Source: Hermatobates lingyangjiaoensis (Eukaryota > Arthropoda > Insecta > Hemiptera > Hermatobatidae). Taken from it: a DNA stretch of 64,000 bases. The notes beneath the pieces were generated by a model. That model was given only the letters and a program-made list of their open reading frames with translations, was not told the DNA's origin and did not search any database. The DNA lies in NCBI GenBank assembly GCA_026182355.1, contig JAPFBL010000034.1, forward strand, positions 1,930,501-1,994,500, in the 5' to 3' direction. This document shows, in pieces, positions 23,944-35,349 of this stretch (positions are counted from its first letter, which is position 1; each line of letters starts with the position of its first letter). A program made the translations under genes and the position numbers.

Positions 23944-26307
23944 GGAAGGATACCAATGCGTATTATTAATACTCGAAAGTATATGATTCATTAAGTTCAT
24001 TTCAAGATACACATAAAAGGAACAGAAGGAGATAAAAAAAGAAAATTTAATAGGATTTGAAATCAAAACTGGTGATGGCATTTTTTGTTTTTACCTGTTA
24101 TTAAGGTTGTTATGATAGGTATACTGTAGGATATATGTTCATTCCATCTATGCAATGACCATAAATATAAGTCTAGACATGCAAAAATAAGACTGTTCTG
24201 CATATACTTTAAATAACGTATAGTTTGTGAATTGTTGGTGGTTTCACCGTTTTGAGGCAAACTGAGTCTATTTTCAACAGACGATGCAGGCATGTCTGGC
24301 TTCGTGTTGTAGATTAAGTATATAGTCAGTAGTTTGTAATTACTTTAGGAGTCAACAGATCTTCATCATACTTCATCGCAAAACAATGCTAATGATTCCC
24401 ATTCATCAGATTATTCTCTATACTTGGAATTCCGTCATTGTTATTTTCTCATTGAGTACACTATGGGTAATGAATGTATTATGCATTTTAGGTTACTTTA
24501 TGATGCAATATTACACTAAGGGAGAATAGCTATTCAGCTCTAAATGCATAATCTTGTTGGAATTGTCTATCCTCATATTTTATATCCTCTGAATTGAATA
24601 TACATTTAATCATCAAAATTATATAATTTTGAACAATCAATTTAAGCATAAAATAATAATAATAATCACCTACCAAGTGAAATAACTCCTACTTCAATAT
24701 ATTCAATATAAAAATTTTCTAAGTCCCTCAAAATTTAATGAAAAAAAATTTATATTTGTTGTAGTAATTTCATACATATTATGTTGCTTTAACTCAACAA
24801 TTTGAATATATAGTGCAATATTTAACTATGACATTTATTTTTTTTCATTACATTTAGCTACATAATTAATAATTCCTTTATATGCAACGAATTTTAATAC
24901 TTGATTGTTTGGTTTTATTATTGAAGTTTTGTTTGCTGACTTCACTTAATTGTGTCTAACGTTAACTATTTCTTTTTGTGATAAAATCACAGATATTCAA
25001 AAGGATTTGATTAACCAAATTTGTAGCAATGGTTCTAACTGAACTGCTAATTACATTTCAATAATAACCGAAAAAAAACATTGTTGCAATATTAAAATAA
25101 ACTAATTATTTATATTTATTGTGGGCTGAAATGGATTGATTTTCCGAAGTAGATGTACTTGCAATAAAGTTTAGTGACGACCACTACAGATTGTTTCTTT
25201 CAGTGTTGATTATAGCTTTATTTTTCATTTCAAAAAATTGATAGCTTTAGTTGTTTTTACTTTACTTTGATAATATTCAAAGGTTACTTGAGGAAATTTC
25301 TTTTACAGAAGAAGGTGAAGAAAAAATGTTTGAAAAGTATATTTTGATAAAAGCAAAGTATCTTAAATGAAACACTAATGCAAAGAAATAACTTTCATTT
25401 TGCAAAGATAAATTGCTTAATTACTGTAAAAGAGGTTATTGCAGTTTCAAGATATGAGACAATTTTATGAGATTCTCGGGCCATTAAGAAAGACAGAGAT
25501 GAAAAATTGTTCAAGGGAACAAAACAGAATTGAGAATGAAGCTGAATAATTTAAACAAAAAAAAAATTGATTCGCAAAATAAAAATGCAATTTTATATAT
25601 ATATGAAAGAGTAAGAAAGTGCTGTTGTTGAAATTAGTTTTATCTGCTTGGTGAGTTAGTTTGATGAAGATGAAAGCAAAGTGTTGATTGTCAGGAGGCA
25701 AGCTTTGATTTCTCACGGCTTTTATCTTGATTGGGCAGCCCTTAAGGACTTCATACACAATAAATAAACGTTAAGGACCTGTTAACCCGACACAACCTGT
25801 CCCATTCTTTGGACAACTCTTCATTGAAGCAACTTCAAATTTACTGACAAATTGGATCTATTCTGACAAAACGGTAACATTTTGACTAATTTATTGTTTT
25901 CTGAATCACTGAGTTCACTAAGTAAAAAAAAACTTAGCAGTGTACAAATGAAGAAGGATAATGAATAAGGCGAAAAATAAAAGTATTATGAAAAAGTATG
26001 ATATTTTTGCAACCAACCAGACATTCAGGGTTCATTGACAGCTTTCAGTTCTCTCCTCTGAACCGTATGCCAAGTACTATTAAATGTTTAACATAAACAA
26101 TGGATAGTCTTCATTCTTATGTCTTTAGAAGGAACAAGAAACAGTTTAATAATTAAGGATTGAACTTTAATTACTGGTCTTACAATCAGAAAATTAAATG
26201 AAACAGGAAAAAAAACGTTATTTTTATAATATAACACTATTTCTTTCTATCGCATAACATGTTATTAATATTCCTATCGCAATTGTATATCTTACCATAT
26301 CTTAACG
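23944..26307. other. AT-rich DNA, nothing recognised
   Basis: No supported feature; open frames at 24063-24293 and 25465-25758 (minus) match nothing known. Confidence 0.55.
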
Positions 26308-26515
26308 ATCGGGGAGCTCCGGGGTTCGACACCTAGCTGGTCCTCGATTTGTTTACGTTGGAAGTGAGTACATCTGAGTAGGTCATCCGTCGGAGAGGAC
26401 GTTAAGCCGTCGGTCCCGAGCACGTAAGATGTCAGGTACTCGTTAAAAATCTCTATCTAAATATTCTTAGATTAGGTAAAATGTATGACTCCCAATATAA
26501 AATAAATAGGCAATG
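26308..26515 (+). mobile_element. tRNA-derived SINE, 5'-truncated
   Basis: Starts at the B box (CCGGGGTTCGACACC) and continues with GGTCCTCGATTTG, GACGTTAAGCCGTCGGTCCC and CAGGTACTCGTTAA, then fades at the 3' end. The A box is missing. Confidence 0.75.
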
Positions 26516-27058
26516 TGGATCAGTTTTAATTACTTTATTTTTTGTAATTATGGACATTGTAAGCGATAGTGTGTAACTAATAATTTGATCAAAGTTGTTG
26601 GTGAAACAAAAGAATTATACTAGGGATATAGTAAGAATAATACTGTGACCAACAGCTATTATGACATTAAAGGGCATTTATTCACATCCTTGAAAAGGTC
26701 TTGAATAAATAATGTCACCTCATGTCGTCAGTAAAAATCAGTACAGCTCAAACAATCAAGGTTTAGGTAAGTCAAAAGAGTAACGAGTAACAGGGATGTA
26801 CTGGTACAGGAGTAGCGGTACATGGTGCCACAAATGCTCCGGTAGATGTACCGGGGGCATTGGTCTCACCAATAAAGGCACTGAAGGCCTTCATAGGTGT
26901 ACATTGTTAGTAATATTACAATGAATACATGCAGCTTTTTAATATGTTACTTTAAAGCGATACTTTCTTGAGGGTGTGTAAATCATAAACAAATAAATTG
27001 AATAAATATACCAATAAGTGAAGACTTGTACGTTTGTATCAATTGGAAAAGTATTTAA

Positions 27059-27330
27059 TATTTAACACCTTAGTACAGAAGCCTCCAGGTTGGGAATGGC
27101 ATTGCCAAATACTGTAGGCAGTGATGTACCACCTCGTCCCTTCGATACTAAATAATTTAGTTGATGGTGAGGTCGCACATCTCAATGTATTATTAATGAT
27201 ACCACTAAAAATGTTAGCACTTCCTCGCATCGTGGAGGATTTACTGAAATCATTTTCCAGATTGTCAAGTGTGAAAGGCCAACAGTGTCCTGCGATCCTA
27301 TTAGCTGGATGGGAAAGTGATTCAGTCTGA
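27059..27330. other. GC-richer islet open on both strands, unrecognised
   Basis: A minus frame of about 100 codons (from 27230 and upstream, no stop) and a plus frame of 69 codons (27121-27327) overlap. The composition is less AT-rich than the neighbours. No splice sites or family motifs are convincing. It may be a decayed exon or transposon piece. Confidence 0.3.
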
Positions 27331-29464
27331 ATAAAAACTCAAATTTGTCTCCAAAGACTAATTTATAATTTAACCTTTCAGAACTTGTACTAATTTTACA
27401 AGTCAGAATTTGTAAAATACTTACAAAAATACTGACTAAATCACTAAGTAAACATAAAAATTCTTTAACAATGAGTACTAAACTGTCTTCAGTTCATGGA
27501 ACTTAAATTTTAATTTCTATTTTTTTTTTAATGAAAGTCAACATTTGTGTGTCCTTAAGGAAACAAATAGTGTATATTCGACTCGTATAGTATGGATTTT
27601 TCTCGATGGATTCTGTAATAGTGAAAAAAAAAACTTTATATTTATGAGTTTATAATCGATTTACACAATCTTAGGTCCCCTCAAGCCATATGGTATTAAA
27701 AAAAAAAATTAACAACTCTGTATGTTTTGCTTGATTTAATATTATGGAGGGCATTTCAACGATTTCTGGATCAAAATAGCCTGTCCAATAATTCATATAA
27801 AATATATGTAAAAAGCGTTGACATCCTATTATCATTGACAAGATATAAATCACATAGACAGACTAGAATGTTGATTGATATAAAAGGATACTTCATTTTT
27901 CTTAAACTGTTTTAAATATTTATCCTATATGTAGATGTAAGTCGATGATGTATCCAAAATTTGGAAATCAATCTACTAGTTCAATGCTTAAAAAAAAATG
28001 AAATGAAAATTGACAAATAAACGGTGGTTGATGTAGAAATATTCTGATTACTTTTTGTTAACAATATATCATTGGAAAAGGTTTTCCACACTTTATATCA
28101 AAGAAATGCACTTTAATTTCATTAATTATTCGTCGACTAAAAAATTACTTCTTTTGGAGTATTCTAGAGAGTGGAACATTCGTTCCCGTATTTTGTTAAG
28201 TAAGTATATCTTAGTAAACATTTTATTCAACTGGCAATATACTAGTGCGATATAAATAATTCAGTTCCACGTTTATTCAATTGTTATATTTTCTTCTTCT
28301 ATAACATAACTAAAATTTTTAAGTCCAAAATAAATAATTCCCCAGACATAAACTTCCTTAAATCAGAAAAACTATTAACAACTGATTATTAACTGAAATT
28401 AAAGAAAATTTCAAGCTATTAATTATAATATATTATAAAACAGTCCATAATACTAAAAATAAAATATGTTATATACAATTTAAAATTTAATAAATATTTT
28501 AATTATTAATAATCAAATCATCATGTTTTTATTATTTTGCTCAAATCATATTGAAAGTACATTGTCAATCGAGTTAGCTATGAAAATTGATAATCCATGA
28601 AAGAATATTTCGTATTTTGTTCCTTTAATTTAGTGATAAAAGTAATATTAAATTAATGTTACGAGGGTAACATTTTATTGTATACAATATGTTATAATAT
28701 TTGTAAAATGTATTATAAGATATAATATATATTATGTTTAAATACTCATTATGTTATTGATGTTACAAACATATACTACCTTAAGCCTTTAATATATTAA
28801 AGCATTTCATAAGAATTGATTGTTCATTATTTTTGATGAGGAGTATCCATACATAAAATTTAAGTTTTGAGCTCTCTTTAGATTATCATACTGGCAAAGA
28901 GATCCATTGAATTGAGTTCAATGTACTAGTTTAATGGGCACTAGATTTAGTTTGCCGTGATTTTTCACAGGTTGGATTTAGTAGGAGAAAAAAACCTGTC
29001 GACAAAGCCAGTTTCTCAATTGACAGAATCGCTAGAACTTTGCTGACATTATTATCACCCAAAGGCACAGTAAATACTATTAGTGACGCAGGGCTTCCAC
29101 ACACATATGTCAGCTTTGCACCTTCCTTATGTTTTATGGTTAGCAAGGGTGCTCATTAATAATAAACAGTTTTATTTACTTAAGCGCTAAATTACGTTAT
29201 TGATACCATATCTTGAGTCCTACATTTACATTCTACTTTGAACAGGGTAAGAATCTACAAGTACTGCAATCATAAAAGCTCATATCATAATAGGTTTATT
29301 TTGATATTTTGTCATTTATTGATCACTAGCTATTTTTTAAGTATTATTCACATTTATTATTATTATAATTAAAGTTATTGTTATTAGTCTTTTTATTAAA
29401 TTATTGTTATTATTATTTTTACTATTACTGTAAGTATAGATATACTAATGTTACTATATCATTA
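27331..29464. other. AT-rich DNA, nothing recognised
   Basis: No feature supported; a 71-residue minus frame at 28931-29146 is unrecognised. Confidence 0.55.
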
Positions 29465-29580
29465 ATGAGCGAAGGGGAAAAAGCCTGGTGGGGAGCACCC
29501 AGTGCTCTCAGTACGGCTACCCCAGCTTGTATACCTTGGGCATAAGGTCGTTAATAAAGATTTATTCATTCATTCATTCA
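29465..29580 (+). mobile_element. Non-LTR retrotransposon 3' end with (ATTC)n tail
   Basis: A GC-rich tract (GGGGAAAAAGCCTGGTGGGG) leads to TTGGGCATAAGGTCGTTAATAA and ends in TTTATTCATTCATTCATTCA. A 3' end with a short tandem tail is typical of CR1/Jockey-like LINEs. The clade is not determined. Only about 115 bp is visible; the 5' boundary is a guess. Confidence 0.5.
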
Positions 29581-29699
29581 AAGTATTAGCTTCAGATCAC
29601 TGTATATGTAAAAGTCATATTGTTTGATCATATGTGATATATATTGTTAACAGTTGATGTCTACAAGATACAACGATTTAAAAAAGTTTAAATTGTATA

Positions 29700-30005
29700 C
29701 TTTACAAGCGGCGGAGGACAGGAGTTATTTTCTGCTCGCTGGTTCTGTTCCTCAGGCCCACTTATCCCTCAGATGGGCCTCCCCATATAGGTGAGAGTCA
29801 GTGACAGTCAGCCAGAATCGCTACACTAATTGATACTATACGACCCAGATCACGTCCGTTTGCACAGATGCCTACTGCTTCCCCATTGGCAAATCTAACT
29901 TCCCCATTCCATCTGCAATCCTCTCCAGCCATTAGCAAAACCAAGAAGGAAATAGCTAGATCCATCAAGTCAAAAGTAAATTACTCCCAGAATGGATTTC
30001 CAACC
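29700..30005. other. GC-richer islet, possibly decayed retroelement coding DNA
   Basis: Clearly less AT-rich than both neighbours. One plus frame has only a few stops, but no motif is clear enough to name it. It lies 120 bp downstream of the LINE-like tail. Confidence 0.3.
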
Positions 30006-30669
30006 TTACATTCTCTTTTTTCTATTCATTAGACAAATATATATATCACTACCATTTTCAATTTAATAATTCAAGTTTTCTTCTTCTATCAGAATAGAAT
30101 GCCGTATGCCACACTGAGTTACGAGAAATAGTAGTTCGCTAGAAATATTGCGGTGAGTTTTTACTATGTTATGATACAATGATATACTATAATAATATGA
30201 CATCCATAAAATTAATTACTTCTTAAATTATTTTCTTGTGGTATTGATTACAACTTAATGAATCTGAAAATATGTTTTATAATGTTCTACTACAGAGGTA
30301 GCCTATACTATACTTCCTTATTTGTCTATTAAAACGAAAGATTTTCATCAATTTTAATTACGTAATGGTGAATAATGATTCCGAAAAAAAATAGAAACGT
30401 AAATTAATTTTGTCTTTAGAAAGTTACTTAACAAACGTAATTATAAAAGAAGAGTAAAAAGGAAAAATTGTGAATGAATTAATGGCTATAAGATTGTCGA
30501 GTACTGAAAGTGAAAATTTGAAGGAATTATATAAGGGAATTAATTAGTAACTTAGAAGAGAGTTAGAGAGTGGATAAAGTAATAGAGAAGGAAGTGAGAG
30601 AAGGACATTTACTTCCTTTGTGAGGGATGAAATATCATTAATGAATGTCAGAGAAAAAAAATAAGGACT

Positions 30670-30749
<80 letters not shown>

Positions 30750-30754
30750 GAGAG
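30670..30754. repeat. (GA)n microsatellite
   Basis: About 42 GA units with two minor interruptions, inside a purine-rich stretch that extends roughly 30450-31000. Confidence 0.95.
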
Positions 30755-31019
30755 AAAATAAATAAAGAGAATAAATGACAAGGAAGAGGGCAATGTGAAT
30801 GAGAGAGTAAATAGGAAATTGAGAGGGGATAAGAAGGTAGTAATATCGTGTAATTAAGTAGTCAATTAGTGAGAATTATGGTCAATTATTGAAGAAAAAA
30901 ATGATTCTGTACATGAAGAGAGAGAAGGGATTTGAAGGGACGAAAGTGTGAATGGATGAGTGCATGGCTAAGTAATAAGAAAAAATATAGTGAATAAAAG
31001 AGGGAATTCGGAAGTAACA

Positions 31020-31306
31020 TGGTAACGTATGTCCGAGGTTCAATACCCACCCTGGATTTCGATTTATTCACGTGAGAGGTGAATAAAACTGAGCACGTCA
31101 TCTCTCGTAGAGAACGTTAAACTGTCTTTCCAGAACCTGCACAATGTCAGGTACTCGTCAAAGATCCCTACTCTGAATAGAATTGAGTTAAGCAAAATTA
31201 AGGACTCCTAACGTAGAATTACTCTTCTTTGTGTGGTATCACAAAGGGCCAACGTTCGGCCTATGCAAATTCCACTGTGGCGGGACTGCCACTGTAAGCT
31301 AACTGG
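31020..31306 (+). mobile_element. tRNA-derived SINE, damaged 5' end, full 3' tail
   Basis: B box (GAGGTTCAATACCC), AATAAAACTGAGCACGTC, CAGGTACTCGTCAAAGATCC, then the 3' tail TATCACAAAGGGCCAACG and GGGACTGCCACTGTAA as in the intact copy at 57623. Confidence 0.8.
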
Positions 31307-32544
31307 ACATAACCGGAGAGGAGATTCAAAAGTCTGAATGTATTCATTAGAAAAGGTGTACGGTGTATGTGTATGTGTTAGTGAGAAGAATTAAACTTAT
31401 TATTGAATCAAATGGTTATATTACCAAAAAATTATTACAAAGTATGAGTAATGAAGGGATGAGAGATACTCAACATGAATTAAAGCTAATAGGTGATTGG
31501 AGAGCTATTCTAAAATAGATCAATATTAGTTTAATATAATTTTCAAGACGAAAATTGTGATGCAATTAAAGCAGATTAAATTAAGTGTTAACCTAATATT
31601 GAGGCACAACCATTATTTAACTACTTAATACTTTAAGCAATAACAAAACAACATACACGTCATAACTAATGATTATATTAGAACTTAAACTTTTGTTAAT
31701 AACACCGAAAAGTTAAAAGGATTTAATTAAATTTGCGAAAAACATATAAGGAAAACAAGCATGTTGAATAAACATAAAACGATTTTCGCTTATAAGAAGT
31801 AGGTGGTTGTGAAGTTACATGTTTATCTAATGATAGAAATTAAGGGACTCGGAGCCAAACTTTATTCTCCCAGAAGTAACATTTTCCACCAGATTAGAAC
31901 TTGTGCATTGTTATCCCCATCTCCCGTCTGCCTCCCTACATCTGCAAGCATTACTGTTTATTTAATTTACGACTTCTAACTAAGTTTTCAGTGTAAAATC
32001 ACATACGCTTTTCCGCCCATCTCGCTTAATTAAATTATTCGCAAAATATCAATTAAACTTGCCATATTAACTTAACTAATTTCACTTCACTTATATTAAG
32101 ATTTTCATTATAGAAAATAACACATTAGTAGAAACTACTTTTGACACTTAAGAATCGTTCTAAGTCAAGTTATACCAGTGTATTCACTTCACTGGTATAT
32201 GTCAAAAAAGAAATATGCAAAGTTTGTATTGGTTTCTAAATACGTCATCAAAAGTTGTATTAAATTAATTGCGTACATTTTTATTACAGCTTATTTTGAT
32301 ATTGCATAAATTCTTTTTAAGGAATACACAAATCTATATATTTTATCTTTCAAAAATGTAGAGTACGTCCATATATATGTTTGATTTTTTTGGGATAAAT
32401 TTTAGTTTTTTGAAGTTTCTGTAGGGGCAATTTTTTTACATTTTCTACTCTGTTGAAATAATCATTTATTCAGGAATATTTCTTAAAGGTGCATGTTTGC
32501 CATGACTCTATATAATCCAAGTGAGAGTGGGAAAATCTTGTAAA
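31307..32544. other. AT-rich DNA, nothing recognised
   Basis: No supported feature. Confidence 0.55.
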
Positions 32545-32606
32545 TTCCCTTTGGAGAGAACGTGAAGCTATCGGTCTCGACATATAGTTTGAACAATGGC
32601 TCGTTC
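32545..32606 (+). mobile_element. SINE core fragment, sense orientation
   Basis: CCCTTTGGAGAGAACGTGAA and ATCGGTCTCGA match the middle of the family. It is next to a fragment in the opposite orientation at 32611. Confidence 0.5.
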
Positions 32607-32610
32607 TACA

Positions 32611-32820
32611 CAAAAAGATTGGTTCTACATTTGAAGTTTTAATTTTGCCTAACTCAAGTGTATTTTGAGAAGGGATTTTTAATGAGTACGTGACATTGTG
32701 CAGGCTCACCACTGATGTCAGATTTATTCAGCTATACGTGAATAAATGGAGGACCAGAGTATACGGAACCTCAGACTAACTACTCCAGAGCCCAGCTCGT
32801 TGCCACTGGAGTAACCTGAC
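32611..32820 (-). mobile_element. tRNA-derived SINE, antisense fragment
   Basis: On the minus strand: AGGTTACTCCAGTGG at the start, then TGAATAAATCTGAC, CACGTACTCATTAAAAATCC and AGTTAGGCAAAATT. Strongly diverged. Confidence 0.65.
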
Positions 32821-33705
32821 CCCTTATGGAAGTGTGTATATAAGTATATTTGGAAATGTGTACAGAACGCATGCGTATTCTACAAAAAAAAAGTAGTAAA
32901 GGCAATTTACTACTTTTACAAATTATTTTTCAAAAAATATATCGCAATGATTTATTCTCATAACTCACTACATCGTAGTATTCTAATCCTAAACAAGAAC
33001 CCAACTAATACTACTAAATTACAGTCCGTTCATAAGGACTGTACAATTGTTTTTATATTTTAAAAATAACTTACAAAACAATTTCCCATATCTGGTTTAC
33101 ATGTACGATAATTTTATTTATTATTTTTCAAATAATCCTTTTAATTTTGAAATAAATGCTTTAAAAACAAACAATTATTTCAGGCATAAATTGTTAGAGT
33201 TTTACAAGGCTATAGGCTCATCTCTATTTAGTTCTAAAAATCATTCCATTTAACTCTAAACTACCAGGTTTTTCTCCATTACAGAAAAAAACAACTAACT
33301 GGTACAATTTACGTAATAAACCCACTTCAAGTGGTTGAAAGCGTGACAGAAAGATAATGTTGTTCACTTTAATATTGAGTTCATGTCAACATTAGAAAGT
33401 GAGTTTCAGTTTTATTTCAGGTTACAGAAATATTATAATGGCTAATATTACTATCCTTTTGTCTATAACAGAAAAAATGTAGCACAACTTTTATCAGATA
33501 ATGAACCCTAGAATTAATTGTCCTTTTAATTTACATAAGTTTTATTTTACAATATACACAATTGATATAATAACAAGCTGTACCAGCATTTATACAAAGT
33601 GCGTATAACTTTCGTAACTCTGGCTATTTAAGGAAGTAGTGATGCTATGTATTACGTTCTCTATCAACATTTTAATTAATTAGTAGTAATACTGTCCGTC
33701 ATACC
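32821..33705. other. AT-rich DNA, nothing recognised
   Basis: No supported feature. Confidence 0.55.
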
Positions 33706-33723
33706 TCGTAAATTCACAGAAAT

Positions 33724-33766
33724 GCTCGACCGGTTTCGGGTCCGTCCGGATCCCATCTTCAAGAGT
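33724..33766 (-). ncRNA. Hammerhead-like motif, family E (single, GC-rich)
   Basis: On the minus strand: CTC, TTGAAGA (first core base T not C), one extra T, a GC-rich stem II built on GGG/CCC, GAA, the perfect palindrome ACCGGT, cleavage-site C, then GAG, which pairs with CTC. It shares the plan but no sequence with the other families. The C-to-T core change may reduce activity. Confidence 0.5.
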
Positions 33767-33775
33767 TAGTTTTAC

Positions 33776-34722
33776 ATTAAAAATGAGATATAAACTTAAA
33801 AGATTGATATCATTATTCTTTGTAACAATTTATTTGGATAATGCCATGAATGTTGCTAAATTAATATATAATATTTATCTACAATGAAAAAAACAATTAA
33901 ATAATTCATACAAAAATACAAATAAGCTATGATTGTCTCTTATCCTGCATAAAATAAATGATTGGTGAATCTCCCCTTGGAGATTAATAAAAAAACAAGG
34001 ATATTTCCTTCATAATTCCATAGAAAATAATTGATTTTTAAAAAAAAAGTAATTTATTTGAGATAATATGTGATTCATTCAATTTGCATTAAGGAATAAA
34101 CAGAAGGGGGAAATTGTGGTGGTATTATAAAAATTCAATCATTTTTTTTATTAAAACGATCGTTATTATGTTTACCAGAAATATGACTTAATAAACATTA
34201 TTGGTATATAACGTACTCCCCCATTGTTAATATTGGCAAACTTTTTAATAAAGCTAATATAAGAAAATGTTGAATGCAGTTTATAATGGGCTTAACATAA
34301 AGTAAATTTACGTTCAATATCTTCTACATATAGTAAGCATTTATATTACTACTAGTTCTTTAATAAACCTCCGAGTAAAATATATTAACACTACTGAATA
34401 TGTGAGATTAGTTTAGAATATGATACATACATATAACGAGATTTCACAGTAGAAATGTGATATAAAAATCATAAAAATTCAGAAATGTGACCTCACTTTT
34501 CAGCGTAAACATTTGTCAGAGTATCCTCAAACTGATACTAATTTAGGACATCCGGTGTTGTTCCAAAGAAAGAGTGGATAGACAGGAATTTTAAAGTGAG
34601 CAAAGTGTAATATTACAACATTGGATATTGTTTACATTTTAAATTTTTTTCATGAAGGTTAATGGAGAGGTAGTGACTGTTAAATATGGTGTCACAACTA
34701 TGGATTTTAACATTGATATATG
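33776..34722. other. AT-rich DNA, nothing recognised
   Basis: No supported feature. Confidence 0.55.
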
Positions 34723-34732
34723 GATATATATA

Positions 34733-34873
34733 TATATTATTGAAAATGACACCAAATTTAGCTGATACCTGTTTCTTAACAAGTTTCTCAATTTTTCTAA
34801 ATAACACTCTCGTTATTTCGTCTACACAATAAAGTACATCACCTATGGTCGACGTGTTTCGAATGATCAACAT
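34733..34873 (-). pseudogene. Penelope-like N-terminal fragment (left arm)
   Basis: The minus frame begins within the ribozyme hairpin and codes IGDVLYCVDEITRVLFRK followed by KLVKKQVSAKFGVIFNN. It aligns without gaps over 37 residues with the independent copy at 53624-53743 (IGDKLHNFNEETRKEFRK). Such conservation suggests it was once translated. It runs into (TA)n. Confidence 0.5.
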
Positions 34874-34886
34874 TCATCATCAGGAC
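34848..34886 (-). ncRNA. Hammerhead-like ribozyme motif, family D (left arm)
   Basis: On the minus strand: GTC, perfect core CTGATGA, one extra T, stem II GAATG/CATTC, GAA, ACACGT, C, GAC. Stem I GTC:GAC pairs. The stem III hexamer differs by one base from the right arm's palindrome ACATGT. Confidence 0.6.
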
Positions 34887-34920
34887 GTGAATAAGATTTT
34901 TCACCTTAGATCTTATTCAC

Positions 34921-34959
34921 GTCCTGATGATGAATGTTGATCATTCGAAACATGTCGAA
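34921..34959 (+). ncRNA. Hammerhead-like ribozyme motif, family D (right arm)
   Basis: GTC at 34921, core CTGATGA 34924-34930, extra T, stem II GAATG (34932-34936) with CATTC (34942-34946), GAA, palindrome ACATGT (34950-34955), cleavage-site C34956. The core is the textbook hammerhead sequence. Stem I is weakened on the 3' side (GAA). Confidence 0.65.
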
Positions 34960-34960
34960 T

Positions 34961-35061
34961 ATAGGAGATGTGCTTTATTGTGTAGACGAAATAACGAGAG
35001 TGTTATTTAGAAAAATTCAGAAACTTGTTAAGAAACAGGTATCAGCTAAATTTGGTGTAAT
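34961..35061 (+). pseudogene. Penelope-like N-terminal fragment (right arm)
   Basis: Codes IGDVLYCVDEITRVLFRK and KLVKKQVSAKFGVI, then meets a stop created by truncation. It mirrors 34733-34873. Confidence 0.5.
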
Positions 35062-35127
35062 TTAGTAAAACGTAATGTATATATATATATATATATGATC
35101 AAACCACAAAAAGAAATGGGAAAACAA

Positions 35128-35170
35128 GACTAAGATCTTTCAACCGTAACAAGCGGTCTTCGTCAGAGTC
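35128..35170 (-). ncRNA. Hammerhead-like ribozyme motif, family A (consensus)
   Basis: Exact family A consensus on the minus strand, with GACT:AGTC stem I, CTGACGA core and palindrome AGATCT. Confidence 0.65.
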
Positions 35171-35219
35171 AAAAACCCAACTGAGTTTTTGGGTTTTTGG
35201 ATGAGTCAGTTGGGTTTTT

Positions 35220-35262
35220 GACTCTGACGAAGACCGCTTGTTACGGTTGAAAGATCTTAGTC
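35220..35262 (+). ncRNA. Hammerhead-like ribozyme motif, family A (consensus)
   Basis: GACT 35220-35223, CTGACGA 35224-35230, stem II ACCG/CGGT, GAA 35249-35251, AGATCT 35252-35257, T35258, AGTC 35259-35262. Identical to the left-arm copy. Confidence 0.65.
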
Positions 35263-35349
35263 TTGTTTTCCCATTTCTTATTGTGGTTTGATCATTGATT
35301 GTTGTTTCACGTGTTTATGTGAAATCTTATTATATATATATATATATGC

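Larger units (their letters stand above)
34723..35096. mobile_element. Family D foldback: PLE remnant with two ribozymes and two coding stubs
   Basis: Inverted arms (about 34741-34886 minus; 34914-35065 plus) are nearly identical and joined head to head through a 34-bp spacer. Each arm reads ribozyme, then the start of a PLE-like frame, then breaks off at the same place beside (TA)n (34724-34737 and 35077-35096). This is the clearest evidence linking the ribozyme motif to Penelope-like retroelements here. Confidence 0.7.
35097..35328. mobile_element. Family A foldback element, best-preserved copy
   Basis: A long, nearly perfect inverted repeat from ATGATCAAACCACAA to TTGTGGTTTGATCAT, then the terminal hairpin TTTCACGTG...ATGTGAAA. 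(TA)n abuts both ends (35077-35096, 35329-35347). Two consensus ribozymes face away from each other. The high arm identity suggests recent origin or gene conversion. Confidence 0.75.
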
